A model generated the notes under the pieces. That model was not told where the DNA came from. It ran no database searches and saw nothing but the letters and a program-made list of their open reading frames with translations. Of a DNA stretch of 64,000 bases, positions 33,291 through 40,979 are shown in pieces. How positions within the stretch are numbered: position 1 is the first letter of the stretch; every line of letters starts with the position of its first letter. The stretch is from Paenarthrobacter sp. AR 02. Lineage in GTDB: Bacteria > Actinomycetota > Actinomycetes > Actinomycetales > Micrococcaceae. The DNA lies in NCBI RefSeq assembly GCF_021538675.1, contig NZ_JAJUKH010000001.1:620001-684000 (forward strand), written 5' to 3'. Position numbers and translations under genes: made by a program.

Positions 33291-34387
33291 GCTTCCTTTC
33301 CGACGCTGGCAAGGTGCGGCGCGAGACTTTCGGCTGGTGCCGCCGTCGGAAGTTGGCGTTCGACGGCGGTGACCTCGCCCAGTTCGGCGAGGGCGGCGTC
33401 AATGGATGCGCCACTTCCGGTGAGCTCGTACGTGAGTGTGCCGAGGATCTTGTTTTGGATTTCGGTGACGCCGCCGAACACCACGCTGGAGCCGACACCG
33501 TGGCGCTCGAAGGTGGCCGCAACCAGAGGTGTGGGGGCGGCTTCGGAGATGCCGAGGGACACCAGCAGCCCGGGGTGCGCAGCGGAGAGGCGGCTGACGG
33601 TGTCGGGTTCCGGCGTTCCGTGCACGGCCGTGGCCACGAAGCGCTGGGTAGAGCTGCTCTGGGGATCGGCGAAAACGGAATAGGTGGGCCCGGACTCCAC
33701 CACACGGCCCGATTCCATCATCACCACGGTGTCGCAGATTTCCCGGACCACGTGCATTTCGTGGGTGATCACAACCACGGTGGTTCCGAGTTCTTTGTTG
33801 ATGCGGCGGAGCAGCCGGAGTACGTCACGGGTGGTTTCGGGATCCAGGGCGCTGGTGGCCTCGTCGGCGAGCAGGATGTCCGGGGCGTTGGCGAGCGCCC
33901 GGGCGATGCCCACGCGTTGCTGCTGTCCGCCGGACAGTCGCCGGGGATAGGAGCCTGCTTTGTCGGCGATGCCCACGAATTCGAGGAGCTCATCCACTCG
34001 GGGCTTGATCTTGTCCTTGGGCCAGCCGGCCACTTTCAACGGATATGCGACGTTCCCGTAGACGGTGCGGGACTTGAGCAGGTTGAACTGCTGGAAGATC
34101 ATGCCGATCCCGCTGCGGACGGTGCGCAGCCGGCTTTCGGGGAGGGACGAGATTTCCTGTCCCTTGACGAAGACCTGGCCTTCGGTGGGACGTTCCAGGC
34201 CATTGAGCAGGCGCACCAAAGTGGATTTTCCGGCTCCGGAGTACCCGACGATGCCTACCACCGTGCCCTCTTCGATGTCCAAGGTGACGCTATCAACGGC
34301 ACGCACTGGTTCGGCGCGGTGGCTGCGTTTGCTTCCTTGGACAGGGAACAGCTTGCTGACTCCGCGCAGGGAAACGATCGCGCTCAC
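33287..34387 (-). CDS. metN: Methionine-type ABC transporter ATPase MetN
   Basis: 366 aa from a GTG at 34385-34387 with a perfect AAGGAGG upstream. Walker A GYSGAGKST, signature LSGGQQQRVGIARAL, Walker B LLADEATSALDPE and a C-terminal NIL regulatory domain (PEPDTVSRLSAAHPGLLVSL onward). MetN proteins drive import of methionine and related sulfur compounds. Divergent from metQ. Confidence 0.94.
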   Translation of the reverse strand: MSAIVSLRGVSKLFPVQGSKRSHRAEPVRAVDSVTLDIEEGTVVGIVGYSGAGKSTLVRLLNGLERPTEGQVFVKGQEISSLPESRLRTVRSGIGMIFQQFNLLKSRTVYGNVAYPLKVAGWPKDKIKPRVDELLEFVGIADKAGSYPRRLSGGQQQRVGIARALANAPDILLADEATSALDPETTRDVLRLLRRINKELGTTVVVITHEMHVVREICDTVVMMESGRVVESGPTYSVFADPQSSSTQRFVATAVHGTPEPDTVSRLSAAHPGLLVSLGISEAAPTPLVAATFERHGVGSSVVFGGVTEIQNKILGTLTYELTGSGASIDAALAELGEVTAVERQLPTAAPAESLAPHLASVGKEA

Positions 34388-34533
34388 CGGAGCCTCCTTC
34401 TGGGTTGTTTGAATGCCCATTTCAGCAGCGTCGTGGTGCGCTCATCGAACCCAGTGACCCCCTGTGACCTGCGGTTTCTTTCCTTGACGGCGCGCGTCGG
34501 AGTGTTGCGAAAGCGTTCGATTCCCACCGGTCA

Positions 34534-34555
34534 CCCTGCCTAGCGTGAGGCAGGG
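34534..34555. promoter_or_regulatory. Perfect 8-bp inverted repeat in the metN-metQ divergent region
   Basis: CCCTGCCT-AGCGTG-AGGCAGGG at 34534-34555, 53 bp before the metQ ATG. A possible operator or leader hairpin for metQ. I see no SAM-riboswitch core here. Confidence 0.5.
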
Positions 34556-34608
34556 GGAACACCCCGTACCTTTCCATTCGCATCAGACCCTTTGTACGGA
34601 GAAGCATC

Positions 34609-35493
34609 ATGAAGAACCGCTTGTTAGTCGCCGCCGTCGGCCTCATCGCCGCCCTATCGCTCTCGGCCTGCGGAGGTGCGTCAAGCGGTTCCACGACCTC
34701 TGCGAACACCAAGGTGGTTATCGGCGTCGACGACGGCGCCGAACAACACTGGACCATCCTGAAGAACAAGCTCAAGGACCAAGGCATCGACCTCGAAGTT
34801 AAGAACTTCACCGACGGCGCCCAGATCAACACGGCAACCCAGCAGGGACAGGTGGACATCAACCTGTTCCAGCACCTGAAGTACTTGTCGCAGTTCAACG
34901 TGAACAGCAACGGCACGCTGGTCCCGGTCGGAGCTACTGCCGTCTACCCGCTGGCGCTGTACTCGGAGAAGTTCAAGTCTGTGCAGGAGCTTCCGGCCGA
35001 CGCCGAGGTTGCCATCCCCAACAACCCCACCAACCAGGCGCGTGCCCTGCTCAACCTTCAGACAGCAGGCTTGCTGCAGCTCAAGGATGGCGGCAACTCA
35101 CTCTCCACACCCGCCGAAATCACGTCGAGCAAGATCAAGGTTGTCCCGGTGGACAGCAACCAGACGGTCAATGCGCTCAAGGGCACCACTGAAGCCGCGG
35201 TTGTTAACAACACCCAGGCACAGAAGGGCGGACTTGGCGATGACAAGATCATCTTCAAGGAAGACCTCAACTCTGAGTCCCTGGCACCGTACATCAACGG
35301 CTTCGTGGTGAAGGCTGATCGCAAGGATGATCCCACCTGGAAGAAGATCGTGGACGCCTATCACACGCCCGAGGTCGAAGCTGCGGTCACCAAGCTCAAC
35401 GACGGCAACCTGCAGTTCAAGGCTGACTGGACCGCTGCCAAGCTGCAGGAAGTCCTGACCGCCGAAGAAGACGCCATCAAGAAGACCAAGTAG
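34609..35493 (+). CDS. metQ: MetQ/NlpA family substrate-binding lipoprotein
   Basis: 294 aa. Lipoprotein signal with lipobox LSACGG (Cys21). VVIGVDDGAEQHWTILKNKL then VDINLFQHLKYLSQFN and VPNNPTNQARALLNL-type segments match the NlpA/MetQ family, which binds methionine or similar sulfur amino acids for MetNI. GGAG seven bases before the ATG. It is transcribed away from metNI and followed by an NtaA-type monooxygenase and a GNAT, suggesting a sulfur compound other than, or in addition to, methionine as ligand. Confidence 0.94.
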   Translation: MKNRLLVAAVGLIAALSLSACGGASSGSTTSANTKVVIGVDDGAEQHWTILKNKLKDQGIDLEVKNFTDGAQINTATQQGQVDINLFQHLKYLSQFNVNSNGTLVPVGATAVYPLALYSEKFKSVQELPADAEVAIPNNPTNQARALLNLQTAGLLQLKDGGNSLSTPAEITSSKIKVVPVDSNQTVNALKGTTEAAVVNNTQAQKGGLGDDKIIFKEDLNSESLAPYINGFVVKADRKDDPTWKKIVDAYHTPEVEAAVTKLNDGNLQFKADWTAAKLQEVLTAEEDAIKKTK

Positions 35494-35549
35494 CCGCGTT
35501 AGGGTGCCCGCCACACAGCGGGCACCCTCACGGCACCCAGGAACAGGCC

Positions 35550-36899
35550 ATGAACCAGACACTCACCCGTGAACGCCAGCAGATCCATTTCTTCGCCTAC
35601 CTCGTAGGCACCGGCATCCATTTGGCTTCCTGGCGGCACGAAACGGCCTTTCCGCAGGCCAGCATCGACTTTGAGCACCAGGTAAAGCTCGCCCGGACAG
35701 CCGAGGGCGCGAAATTCGACGCGATCTTCCTGGGCGATTCCCTGGCGATCGATGAGACGTCCAACCCGGGCATCCTCAACCGCTTTGACCCCATCGGCCT
35801 GGTCACGGCCCTTGGCGCAGTCACCAGAAATATCGGCCTCATCGCCACCTCATCCACGTCCTATGACGAGCCCTTCAATTTCGCCCGGGCTGCCCTCACC
35901 GCGGACCACATCAGCGGCGGACGCGTCGGTTGGAACATTGTCACAACCCGGGACCTCACCAACAGCACTGCGGGCAATTTCAGCGCCGATGAGCACTTCG
36001 ACCACAGTCTCCGCTACCGCCGTGCTGAGGAGTTCGTTGAGGTGACCCAAGGCCTCTGGAATTCCTGGGACAGCGACGCTTTCCTCTATGACAAGGTCAA
36101 CGGCCGGTTCTTCGACCGCCACAAACTTCGCCGCCTGGACTACAAGGGCGAGTTCTTCAAGGTCGCAGGTCCGCTCAACATCGGCCCCTCCCCACAGCAC
36201 TCTCCGTTGCTGGCCCAGGCGGGCACTTCGGTGCCAGGACAGCAGTTGGGCGCCCGGTTCGCCAACGCCCTCTTCGCCAGCCATCCCGACATTCCGCAGG
36301 CGAGGCAATACCGCGATTCCGTGAGGGCCCAGGCAAGGGCCTTCGGCCGGAATCCCGACGAAATCTACGTCTACCAAGCGATCTCGCCGATAGTCGCAGA
36401 CACCCGGGACGAGGCCTTGGAACGGATCCGTGAACTGGACAGCCTCATCACGGATCAGCAGGTCCTGGATTTCCTGCAGGAGTATTTCGCAGGCCAGTTG
36501 GACTTCACAGGCCTTGGGGCGGACGCCACGGTGGCCCAGTCCGGCATCCTCACCATCGCGCAGCCCCGGACCGATTTCCGTTCCGCCGGCGAACAGATCA
36601 GCGGGCGTGAAGACGAGGTCACGCTCAAGGACCTCTACTCAATCCTCACTGGCGACAAGCGGAACCTCGACTTCATCGGCACCCCGCAGCACGTGGCCGA
36701 CTCCCTGGAGCGATGGCACGCTGAGGGCGCGGCCGACGGCTTCAATCTCATGTTCTCGCTCCTCCCCCAGGACCTGGAGCGCTTCGCCACGGGCGTCATT
36801 CCGCTGCTCCAGGAACGCGGCCTCGCGCGCACTGAGTACGCAGGCACCACCTTGAAATCGCATCTGGGACTCGATCCGCAGCCGAAAGGACAACCATGA
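35550..36899 (+). CDS. LLM-class monooxygenase, NtaA/SnaA/DszA family
   Basis: 449 aa. TGIHLASWRHETAFPQASID, then DAIFLGDSLAI and GRVGWNIVTTRDLTNSTAGN, are the family motifs of two-component FMNH2-dependent monooxygenases that oxidise nitrilotriacetate, EDTA, dibenzothiophene sulfone and S-alkyl-cysteines. It is followed by a GNAT whose ATG overlaps its stop, the same gene pair that acts in Bacillus S-(2-succino)cysteine and S-alkylcysteine salvage (YxeK/YxeL, CmoJ/SnaA). No deacetylase gene is seen next to it. Confidence 0.92.
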   Translation: MNQTLTRERQQIHFFAYLVGTGIHLASWRHETAFPQASIDFEHQVKLARTAEGAKFDAIFLGDSLAIDETSNPGILNRFDPIGLVTALGAVTRNIGLIATSSTSYDEPFNFARAALTADHISGGRVGWNIVTTRDLTNSTAGNFSADEHFDHSLRYRRAEEFVEVTQGLWNSWDSDAFLYDKVNGRFFDRHKLRRLDYKGEFFKVAGPLNIGPSPQHSPLLAQAGTSVPGQQLGARFANALFASHPDIPQARQYRDSVRAQARAFGRNPDEIYVYQAISPIVADTRDEALERIRELDSLITDQQVLDFLQEYFAGQLDFTGLGADATVAQSGILTIAQPRTDFRSAGEQISGREDEVTLKDLYSILTGDKRNLDFIGTPQHVADSLERWHAEGAADGFNLMFSLLPQDLERFATGVIPLLQERGLARTEYAGTTLKSHLGLDPQPKGQP

Positions 36900-37435
36900 C
36901 CACCACACCGACCGTCGACACCGGCACCCACGTGATCCGCCAGGCCCGCCCCGAAGAGTACGACGCCGTGGGGCGGCTGACGTACGAAGGCTTCGGCCAT
37001 CACCTCCCGGGCGCCAGTCAACCGGACGAACTGCGGCTGGAGCTTTTGCTGGACGCGGCGGCGCGGGCCCGCGAAGGACTCCTGCTGGTCGCCGAGGACC
37101 TGGAAACCGGGCGACTGGTGGGCACGGCAAGCCTCCTCCCCTTTGGTTCACGCCTCAGTCGTCAGGCGGAGGAAGGCGAGGTGGAGCTGCGGTTGCTGGC
37201 TGTGCACCCGGACGCGCGCAGGACTGGTCTTGGCCAGAAACTCCTGGACGAATCCGCCCGCTTGGCCGCCGCACAGGGAGCGGTGCGCGTAGTGCTGGAC
37301 ACCGCCGTCGATAATGAAAACTCGCAGCGCCTCTACCGCAGGCTGGGGTACGTCCGCCGGCCCGAGCGTGAGAAGGAGCGCCCGGCGCCGAAGGTGCAGC
37401 TGGTGGTCTACACGCTGGAGCTCCCGCCGGCATAA
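36896..37435 (+). CDS. GNAT family N-acetyltransferase
   Basis: 179 aa. The acetyl-CoA-binding core is ELRLLAVHPDARRTGLGQKL, followed by VRVVLDTAVDNENSQRLYRR, a typical GNAT C-terminal motif. It overlaps the monooxygenase stop by 4 bp. In the related Bacillus pathways the GNAT N-acetylates an S-modified cysteine before the monooxygenase cleaves it. Its last codons (LPPA plus TAA) lie inside a 25-bp sequence that recurs at 39506-39530. Confidence 0.9.
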   Translation: MTTTPTVDTGTHVIRQARPEEYDAVGRLTYEGFGHHLPGASQPDELRLELLLDAAARAREGLLLVAEDLETGRLVGTASLLPFGSRLSRQAEEGEVELRLLAVHPDARRTGLGQKLLDESARLAAAQGAVRVVLDTAVDNENSQRLYRRLGYVRRPEREKERPAPKVQLVVYTLELPPA

Positions 37436-37445
37436 GGGAGGCCCC
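37421..37445 (+). repeat. Left copy of 25-bp direct repeat (attachment-like)
   Basis: Begins CTCCCGCCGGCATAAGGG and ends AGGCCCC; 24 of 25 positions match 39506-39530. Contains the GNAT stop codon. Confidence 0.8.
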
Positions 37446-37534
37446 ACCGCAAATGCCCGATGGCTGCAGAGTTCGAACTTCTGCGGTCTCTGGCAATCAT
37501 CAGGGGTTTTGGTTCGACATCGACCGTGGCATGG

Positions 37535-38347
37535 CTACCTGAAAACCGTTTCAGAAGACAAGGTCACAACCCCTGTTGCAGGATCTACGTCGAACCGGCT
37601 TAGCTTACCGGCACCCAGTTCGTCTGCCGCGCGCTCGGCCAGAATCAAGGCGTTGGCCGCGCAAGAAGATTGCCATGAGTGATTTTCGTAGTAACCCTGA
37701 ATGACCTTTTCGGCAACGAACCTCCCACCGAGGTCAAGATCACGTTGCCTCCCGTGCCACCATCGTGTTCTGGCGCGCTCAGTTGCGACATGCAGAGGAG
37801 CCTCAACGTTCACTACTTCCAGGTCCTCGTATCCTGCGCTGAACAACTCGTTGATGTAGACATCGATGAGTGGCCTCCAAGATAGGGTTCCGTCCAAGAC
37901 GACGTTCTCGCCTGCGCTCAACGCCAACCGCCGTACGACATCCGTGGTCCGCGAAGAAGCTGAATGGATGTGCGCGGCAAGTTCCCGTATGCCGACGGGC
38001 TTTCCGTCAGGCAGGACGTGAGTGTGCCTGTATGCCAGCAGACCATTGGCATCCGCATCCCTGAGGAGCAGATCTTTGGCCACATCGGGGTCGATGACGC
38101 GATACCTCTGAAGCGCCATCGTCTCTCTTGCCTCCGACTTTCCCGCACCAGGCGGACCAGCCGTGACTACCACCGCATGGCCGCCCGTTGACACATCGTC
38201 CTGAAGACGCATGTGTGCCTTCGCGGTGCGCGCTATAGCTAAGTCATCGAAGTACACGGCCAGTTCTGAAGGTGGCGTTTCCAGTGCACCACCTGGAGAA
38301 AAGAGTTGGGTAAGAGCGGAATGGACGTCGTCCCGGTCAACGGCCAA
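37535..38347 (-). CDS. Zeta/PezT-type toxin kinase
   Basis: 270 aa. Walker A GPPGAGKS at 64-71, then YRVIDPDVAKDLLL (an acidic substrate-side segment), ENVVLDGTLSWRP and ERARTRWWHGR, in the order seen in zeta toxins, which phosphorylate UDP-N-acetylglucosamine and block wall synthesis. Length is close to PezT. The start overlaps the stop of the HTH gene by 11 bp, so the pair is translated together. It could also be a non-toxic zeta-like kinase, but the tight HTH partner favours a toxin-antitoxin role. Confidence 0.8.
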   Translation of the reverse strand: MAVDRDDVHSALTQLFSPGGALETPPSELAVYFDDLAIARTAKAHMRLQDDVSTGGHAVVVTAGPPGAGKSEARETMALQRYRVIDPDVAKDLLLRDADANGLLAYRHTHVLPDGKPVGIRELAAHIHSASSRTTDVVRRLALSAGENVVLDGTLSWRPLIDVYINELFSAGYEDLEVVNVEAPLHVATERARTRWWHGRQRDLDLGGRFVAEKVIQGYYENHSWQSSCAANALILAERAADELGAGKLSRFDVDPATGVVTLSSETVFR

Positions 38348-38774
38348 TTGCCGCCCTTACCTCCTGGAACTCGGTTTCGCTGAGGAGACCCTGGGCCACG
38401 GCCACCACTACTTGGTCCCACGTCCCGGGCACACGACCTTCGTTCGGGTATGGTGCATCTTCGCCGAAGGAGTAAGCGAACGCTTTCAGATCAGCCACAA
38501 GTTTGTCGCGGGACGTGTCATAGGCGAAGGCGCGGAGGATCACTTCCTCCGGATCGGGGCTCAGGTCTCCGCCTCTGCGTTCGATGGCCTTTAGCAACCG
38601 GTGGACTTTGGCCTGGCTTGTCACAAGGATCTCGGCGATATCACGCTGATTGAAGTTCCGATTCGCGACGTTCCGAACCGCCCGAAGCTCATCAAGCAAA
38701 TCGACCCGCTGTCGAGCCTGACGCTGCAGCGCCTCATGATGCATTGCAGCAAGATTGCTGTCCATGGTGATCAT
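38337..38774 (-). CDS. HTH-domain protein, probable antitoxin/autorepressor of the zeta toxin
   Basis: 145 aa, ATG with GAGGAGG six bases upstream. The central HTH is NFNQRDIAEILVTSQAKVHR then LLKAI; the C-terminal half is helical and acidic (PEEVILRAFAYDTSRDKLVA). The size and order (HTH protein of about 150 aa, then P-loop kinase of about 260 aa) match PezA-PezT of pneumococcus, although the HTH sequence is of another type. The promoter lies inside a 43-bp dyad just upstream, so autoregulation is likely. Confidence 0.75.
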   Translation of the reverse strand: MITMDSNLAAMHHEALQRQARQRVDLLDELRAVRNVANRNFNQRDIAEILVTSQAKVHRLLKAIERRGGDLSPDPEEVILRAFAYDTSRDKLVADLKAFAYSFGEDAPYPNEGRVPGTWDQVVVAVAQGLLSETEFQEVRAAIGR

Positions 38775-38796
38775 TCGACACCTCCTCTTCTGCTGT

Positions 38797-38839
38797 CAGC
38801 CTACCTTGCTGATTCACCATGAATCAAGAAGGTAGGCTG
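38797..38839 (-). promoter_or_regulatory. 43-bp dyad covering the promoter of the HTH-zeta pair
   Basis: The outer arms CAGCCTACCTT / AAGGTAGGCTG are perfect (11 bp), as are the inner arms TGATTCA / TGAATCA, centred on CCA; 18 of 20 positions pair. On the minus strand TTGATT (38827-38822), an 18-bp spacer and TAGGCT (38803-38798) form a promoter entirely within the dyad, 24 bp before the HTH start codon. Confidence 0.75.
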
Positions 38840-38848
38840 CTGTAATCG

Positions 38849-39373
38849 TCACCGATTCCGTGAGGCGTGGTTGTCACGCGCACCGAGGACGACAGCGAAA
38901 ACGAACGCGACCGCCAACGTCACCAACGTGGGGAAGAGACCCGCCGTGGAAGCCTTTGCCTTGAGCGGGCTAACCGGAGTGAAGAGGTCGGCAAGAACGC
39001 AGTAAATAACGCCTGCGATACCCAAAACCATGGGGATATAGAAATCCTTGCCGATCTGCCACAACTGAACGTAGCTGTAAACGGCTAGGGCGGTGGCAAT
39101 GAGGCTAAATCCGATACGTGCTAACAGAGGCAGCCTACTGAACATGGCCAGAAGACTTGTCGTGTAGAGGGAGGGGCCAAGTGCCACTAGCGCTGAAGAC
39201 CAGGCGCTGTACTGATCCGCCAGCGATTTGTTGTCTGCAAGAGCATTTGTTGCCAAATGAAGCAGAAAGATAGGTAATGCAAGAGTCGCCACCAGCCCTG
39301 CCCCTAGCAGCGTGTACTGGACTACTTTCATCCAAGTCGGCCACTCGTTGTTGTTTCTGTCTGTTCTTGGCAC
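38849..39373 (-). CDS. Small multi-span membrane protein of unknown function
   Basis: 174 aa from a GTG at 39371-39373 with GGGGGAAA before it. Four to five membrane segments (YTLLGAGLVATLALPIFLLH, SLIATALAVYSYVQL, IPMVLGIAGVIYCVLADLF, LVTLAVAFVFAVVLGA). I do not recognise the family. GC content is lower than its neighbours. It ends 10 bp before the dyad that starts the HTH-zeta unit and may be cargo of the island or a third component. Confidence 0.6.
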   Translation of the reverse strand: MPRTDRNNNEWPTWMKVVQYTLLGAGLVATLALPIFLLHLATNALADNKSLADQYSAWSSALVALGPSLYTTSLLAMFSRLPLLARIGFSLIATALAVYSYVQLWQIGKDFYIPMVLGIAGVIYCVLADLFTPVSPLKAKASTAGLFPTLVTLAVAFVFAVVLGARDNHASRNR

Positions 39374-39505
39374 GGTTTCCCCCGATGGTCCATTCCCTTG
39401 AGCCACACAACTGAAGCGCCGTGGGCCGATGCAGAATATCAGCACGCACCTGATCACCGTCCCTGCCCTCTGAGCCCGGTTTTCGGCCTGAGCAACAACG
39501 AGATC

Positions 39506-39530
39506 CTCCCGCCGGCCTAAGGGAGGCCCC
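39506..39530 (+). repeat. Right copy of 25-bp direct repeat (attachment-like)
   Basis: Matches 37421-37445 at 24 of 25 positions (CCT for CAT). In the frame matching the left copy it also reads LPPA-stop, preceded by an open stretch that does not look like the GNAT. Confidence 0.8.
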
Positions 39531-39611
39531 GGCAGTACCCGGAAGGCCGGGCACTCCCGCAATCCCAGGAGTAGCGTTCCAATGGAATGGTCCCCTAGGA
39601 AAAGGAACATC

Positions 39612-40442
39612 ATGACTACCTGGCTCATCACAGGCTGCTCCACCGGACTCGGCAGGGCCCTCGCCCAAGCGGTCCTCGCAAAAGGCGATAACGCCGTCGT
39701 CACTGCCCGCAACACGGATTCGCTGCAGGACCTGGCCGCGGAATTCCCGACGACGGCCCTCGCCGTGTCGCTCGACGTCACCGATCAGTCCCAGGTGGAC
39801 GCGGCGGTTCAGCAGGCAACGGAGCGTTTCGGCGGCGTGGACGTCCTGGTCAACAACGCCGGCTACGGTTACCGTGCAGCCATCGAAGAGGGCGACGACG
39901 CCGACGTCCGCACACTGTTCGACACCAACCTGTTCGGCCCGGTCGCCATGATCAAGGCTGTCCTTCCGGGCATGCGCTCCAGGCGAGCGGGAGCGATCGT
40001 GAACATCTCCTCCATTGGTGCCCGGATCTGCCCGCCCGGATCGGGGTACTACTCTGCGTCCAAGGCTGCCCTGGAGGGAATCTCGGGTTCGCTGCACAAG
40101 GAACTCCAGCCGTTGGGGATCTCCGTCACGGCCGTGGAACCGGGTGGATTCCGAACCGACTTCGCCGGGCGTTCGCTCACCCAGTCGGCCGAGGCAATCG
40201 CGGACTACGCTGACACGGCCGGGAAACGCCGTAAGGAAAACGACACTGTCCACGGCACCCAGCCGGGCGATCCGGACAAGGCTGCCCAAGTGATCATCAG
40301 CGCAGTCGAAGCCGAGCAGACCCCGGCTTTCCTGTTGCTAGGAGCGGATGCCGTTTATGCCTACGACGCCGTGGAGGAAGCGATGCGCGCTGAGGTTGAC
40401 CGTTGGCGCGAGCACAGTGCCAGCACCGGTTACACGGAGTAA
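39612..40442 (+). CDS. SDR family oxidoreductase
   Basis: 276 aa from the ATG at 39612 (AAAGGAA before it). Classical short-chain dehydrogenase: NAD(P) motif TGCSTGLGRALA, NNAG in VLVNNAGYGY, catalytic Ser in VNISSIG and YxxxK in YYSASKAALEG. PGGFRTDFAGRS follows, as in the retinol-dehydrogenase-like subgroup. Stand-alone gene; substrate unknown. Confidence 0.93.
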   Translation: MTTWLITGCSTGLGRALAQAVLAKGDNAVVTARNTDSLQDLAAEFPTTALAVSLDVTDQSQVDAAVQQATERFGGVDVLVNNAGYGYRAAIEEGDDADVRTLFDTNLFGPVAMIKAVLPGMRSRRAGAIVNISSIGARICPPGSGYYSASKAALEGISGSLHKELQPLGISVTAVEPGGFRTDFAGRSLTQSAEAIADYADTAGKRRKENDTVHGTQPGDPDKAAQVIISAVEAEQTPAFLLLGADAVYAYDAVEEAMRAEVDRWREHSASTGYTE

Positions 40443-40515
40443 TGAGCAACGTGTAATCGGTCACACTTGGCCGGATTCGCTTGTCAATCGCGGTGCGCAA
40501 CATGAACCATGAATG

Positions 40516-40531
40516 AGGGAATTCGTTCCCT
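40516..40531. other. Small TTCG-loop hairpin
   Basis: AGGGAA-TTCG-TTCCCT, followed by a second stem ATCCTC/GAGGAT (40549-40554 with 40561-40566). Both lie between the SDR stop and the 56-aa ORF. Possible end structure of the SDR mRNA or a structured leader. Confidence 0.4.
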
Positions 40532-40622
40532 TACAAGCTGAATCAGCAATCCTCACCGACGAGGATGCGGCCCCGGGCAAAGAGGCTTGGGGCTGATAAC
40601 GGCCTGAGTGAAAGTACTGACA

Positions 40623-40793
40623 ATGACGACACATACTGACTCCATCACGCTGAAAATCTGGGACAAGTCGGCCATCGACCACACCATCGATGCCGCCATC
40701 CAGTCCCTCTCACACCGCGCCGCCGCCGAAAACTGCGGCATCGCAGTAACCCTTAGCGGACCGAAAACCTTTACGGTCGCCTTGAGCCGCTAA
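40623..40793 (+). CDS. Small 56-aa protein of unknown function
   Basis: MTTHTDSITLKIWDKSAIDH, then a helical stretch and ending SGPKTFTVALSR. The weak GAAAG ribosome site leaves some doubt, but codon use looks coding and a strong terminator follows 20 bp after the stop, making a neat monocistronic unit. No family recognised. Confidence 0.5.
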   Translation: MTTHTDSITLKIWDKSAIDHTIDAAIQSLSHRAAAENCGIAVTLSGPKTFTVALSR

Positions 40794-40812
40794 GCAGCCC
40801 AAACCAAAACAC

Positions 40813-40850
40813 AAGAGGACGACGCCGGTACTTGCCGGCGTCGTCCTCTT
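40813..40850 (+). terminator. Terminator hairpin after the 56-aa gene
   Basis: A perfect 16-bp stem (40813-40828 with 40835-40850), loop TACTTG, followed by GCGTTT. Confidence 0.9.
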
Positions 40851-40979
40851 GCGTTTAAGTCCGTCTGGAAGTCCTGAGCAAACCTTGAGTTTTCCTTGAC
40901 GCTTTGCCTGCGTATTTCTTGCGTTGGCGTTGGAACTCTAAGTGAGTCAACGCTTCAACAAACGAACGGAGGGATCACA

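Larger units (their letters stand above)
37421..39530. mobile_element. Putative small genomic island (HTH-zeta pair plus membrane protein)
   Basis: Bounded by near-identical 25-bp direct repeats, the left one spanning the GNAT stop codon. All three inside genes are on the minus strand between plus-strand neighbours. The membrane-protein part is clearly less GC-rich (47-52% in 60-bp samples) than the surroundings. Insertion at the 3' end of a gene with the end restored is typical of site-specific integration, but no integrase is present, so mobility would need help in trans or be past. Confidence 0.45.

Noticed and set aside
34388..34608. SAM riboswitch before metN or metQ
   Set aside because: No conserved core or kink-turn sequence was found; only an 8-bp dyad is present.
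37465..37500. T-arm-like fragment (CAGAG-TTCGAAC-TTCTG) near the left island boundary, suggesting a tRNA remnant
   Set aside because: The conserved last T-stem pair is G-T rather than G-C, no matching 5' acceptor strand or anticodon arm lies upstream, and the sequence is simply a near-palindrome around TTCGAA.
37535..38774. Truncated phage or plasmid remnant around the zeta gene
   Set aside because: No replication, integrase or structural phage gene is visible; both genes are full length and well ordered.
39425..39520. Second GNAT pseudogene at the right repeat
   Set aside because: Only the last LPPA-stop codons match the GNAT; the upstream frame shows no acetyltransferase motif, so the similarity is limited to the 25-bp repeat.
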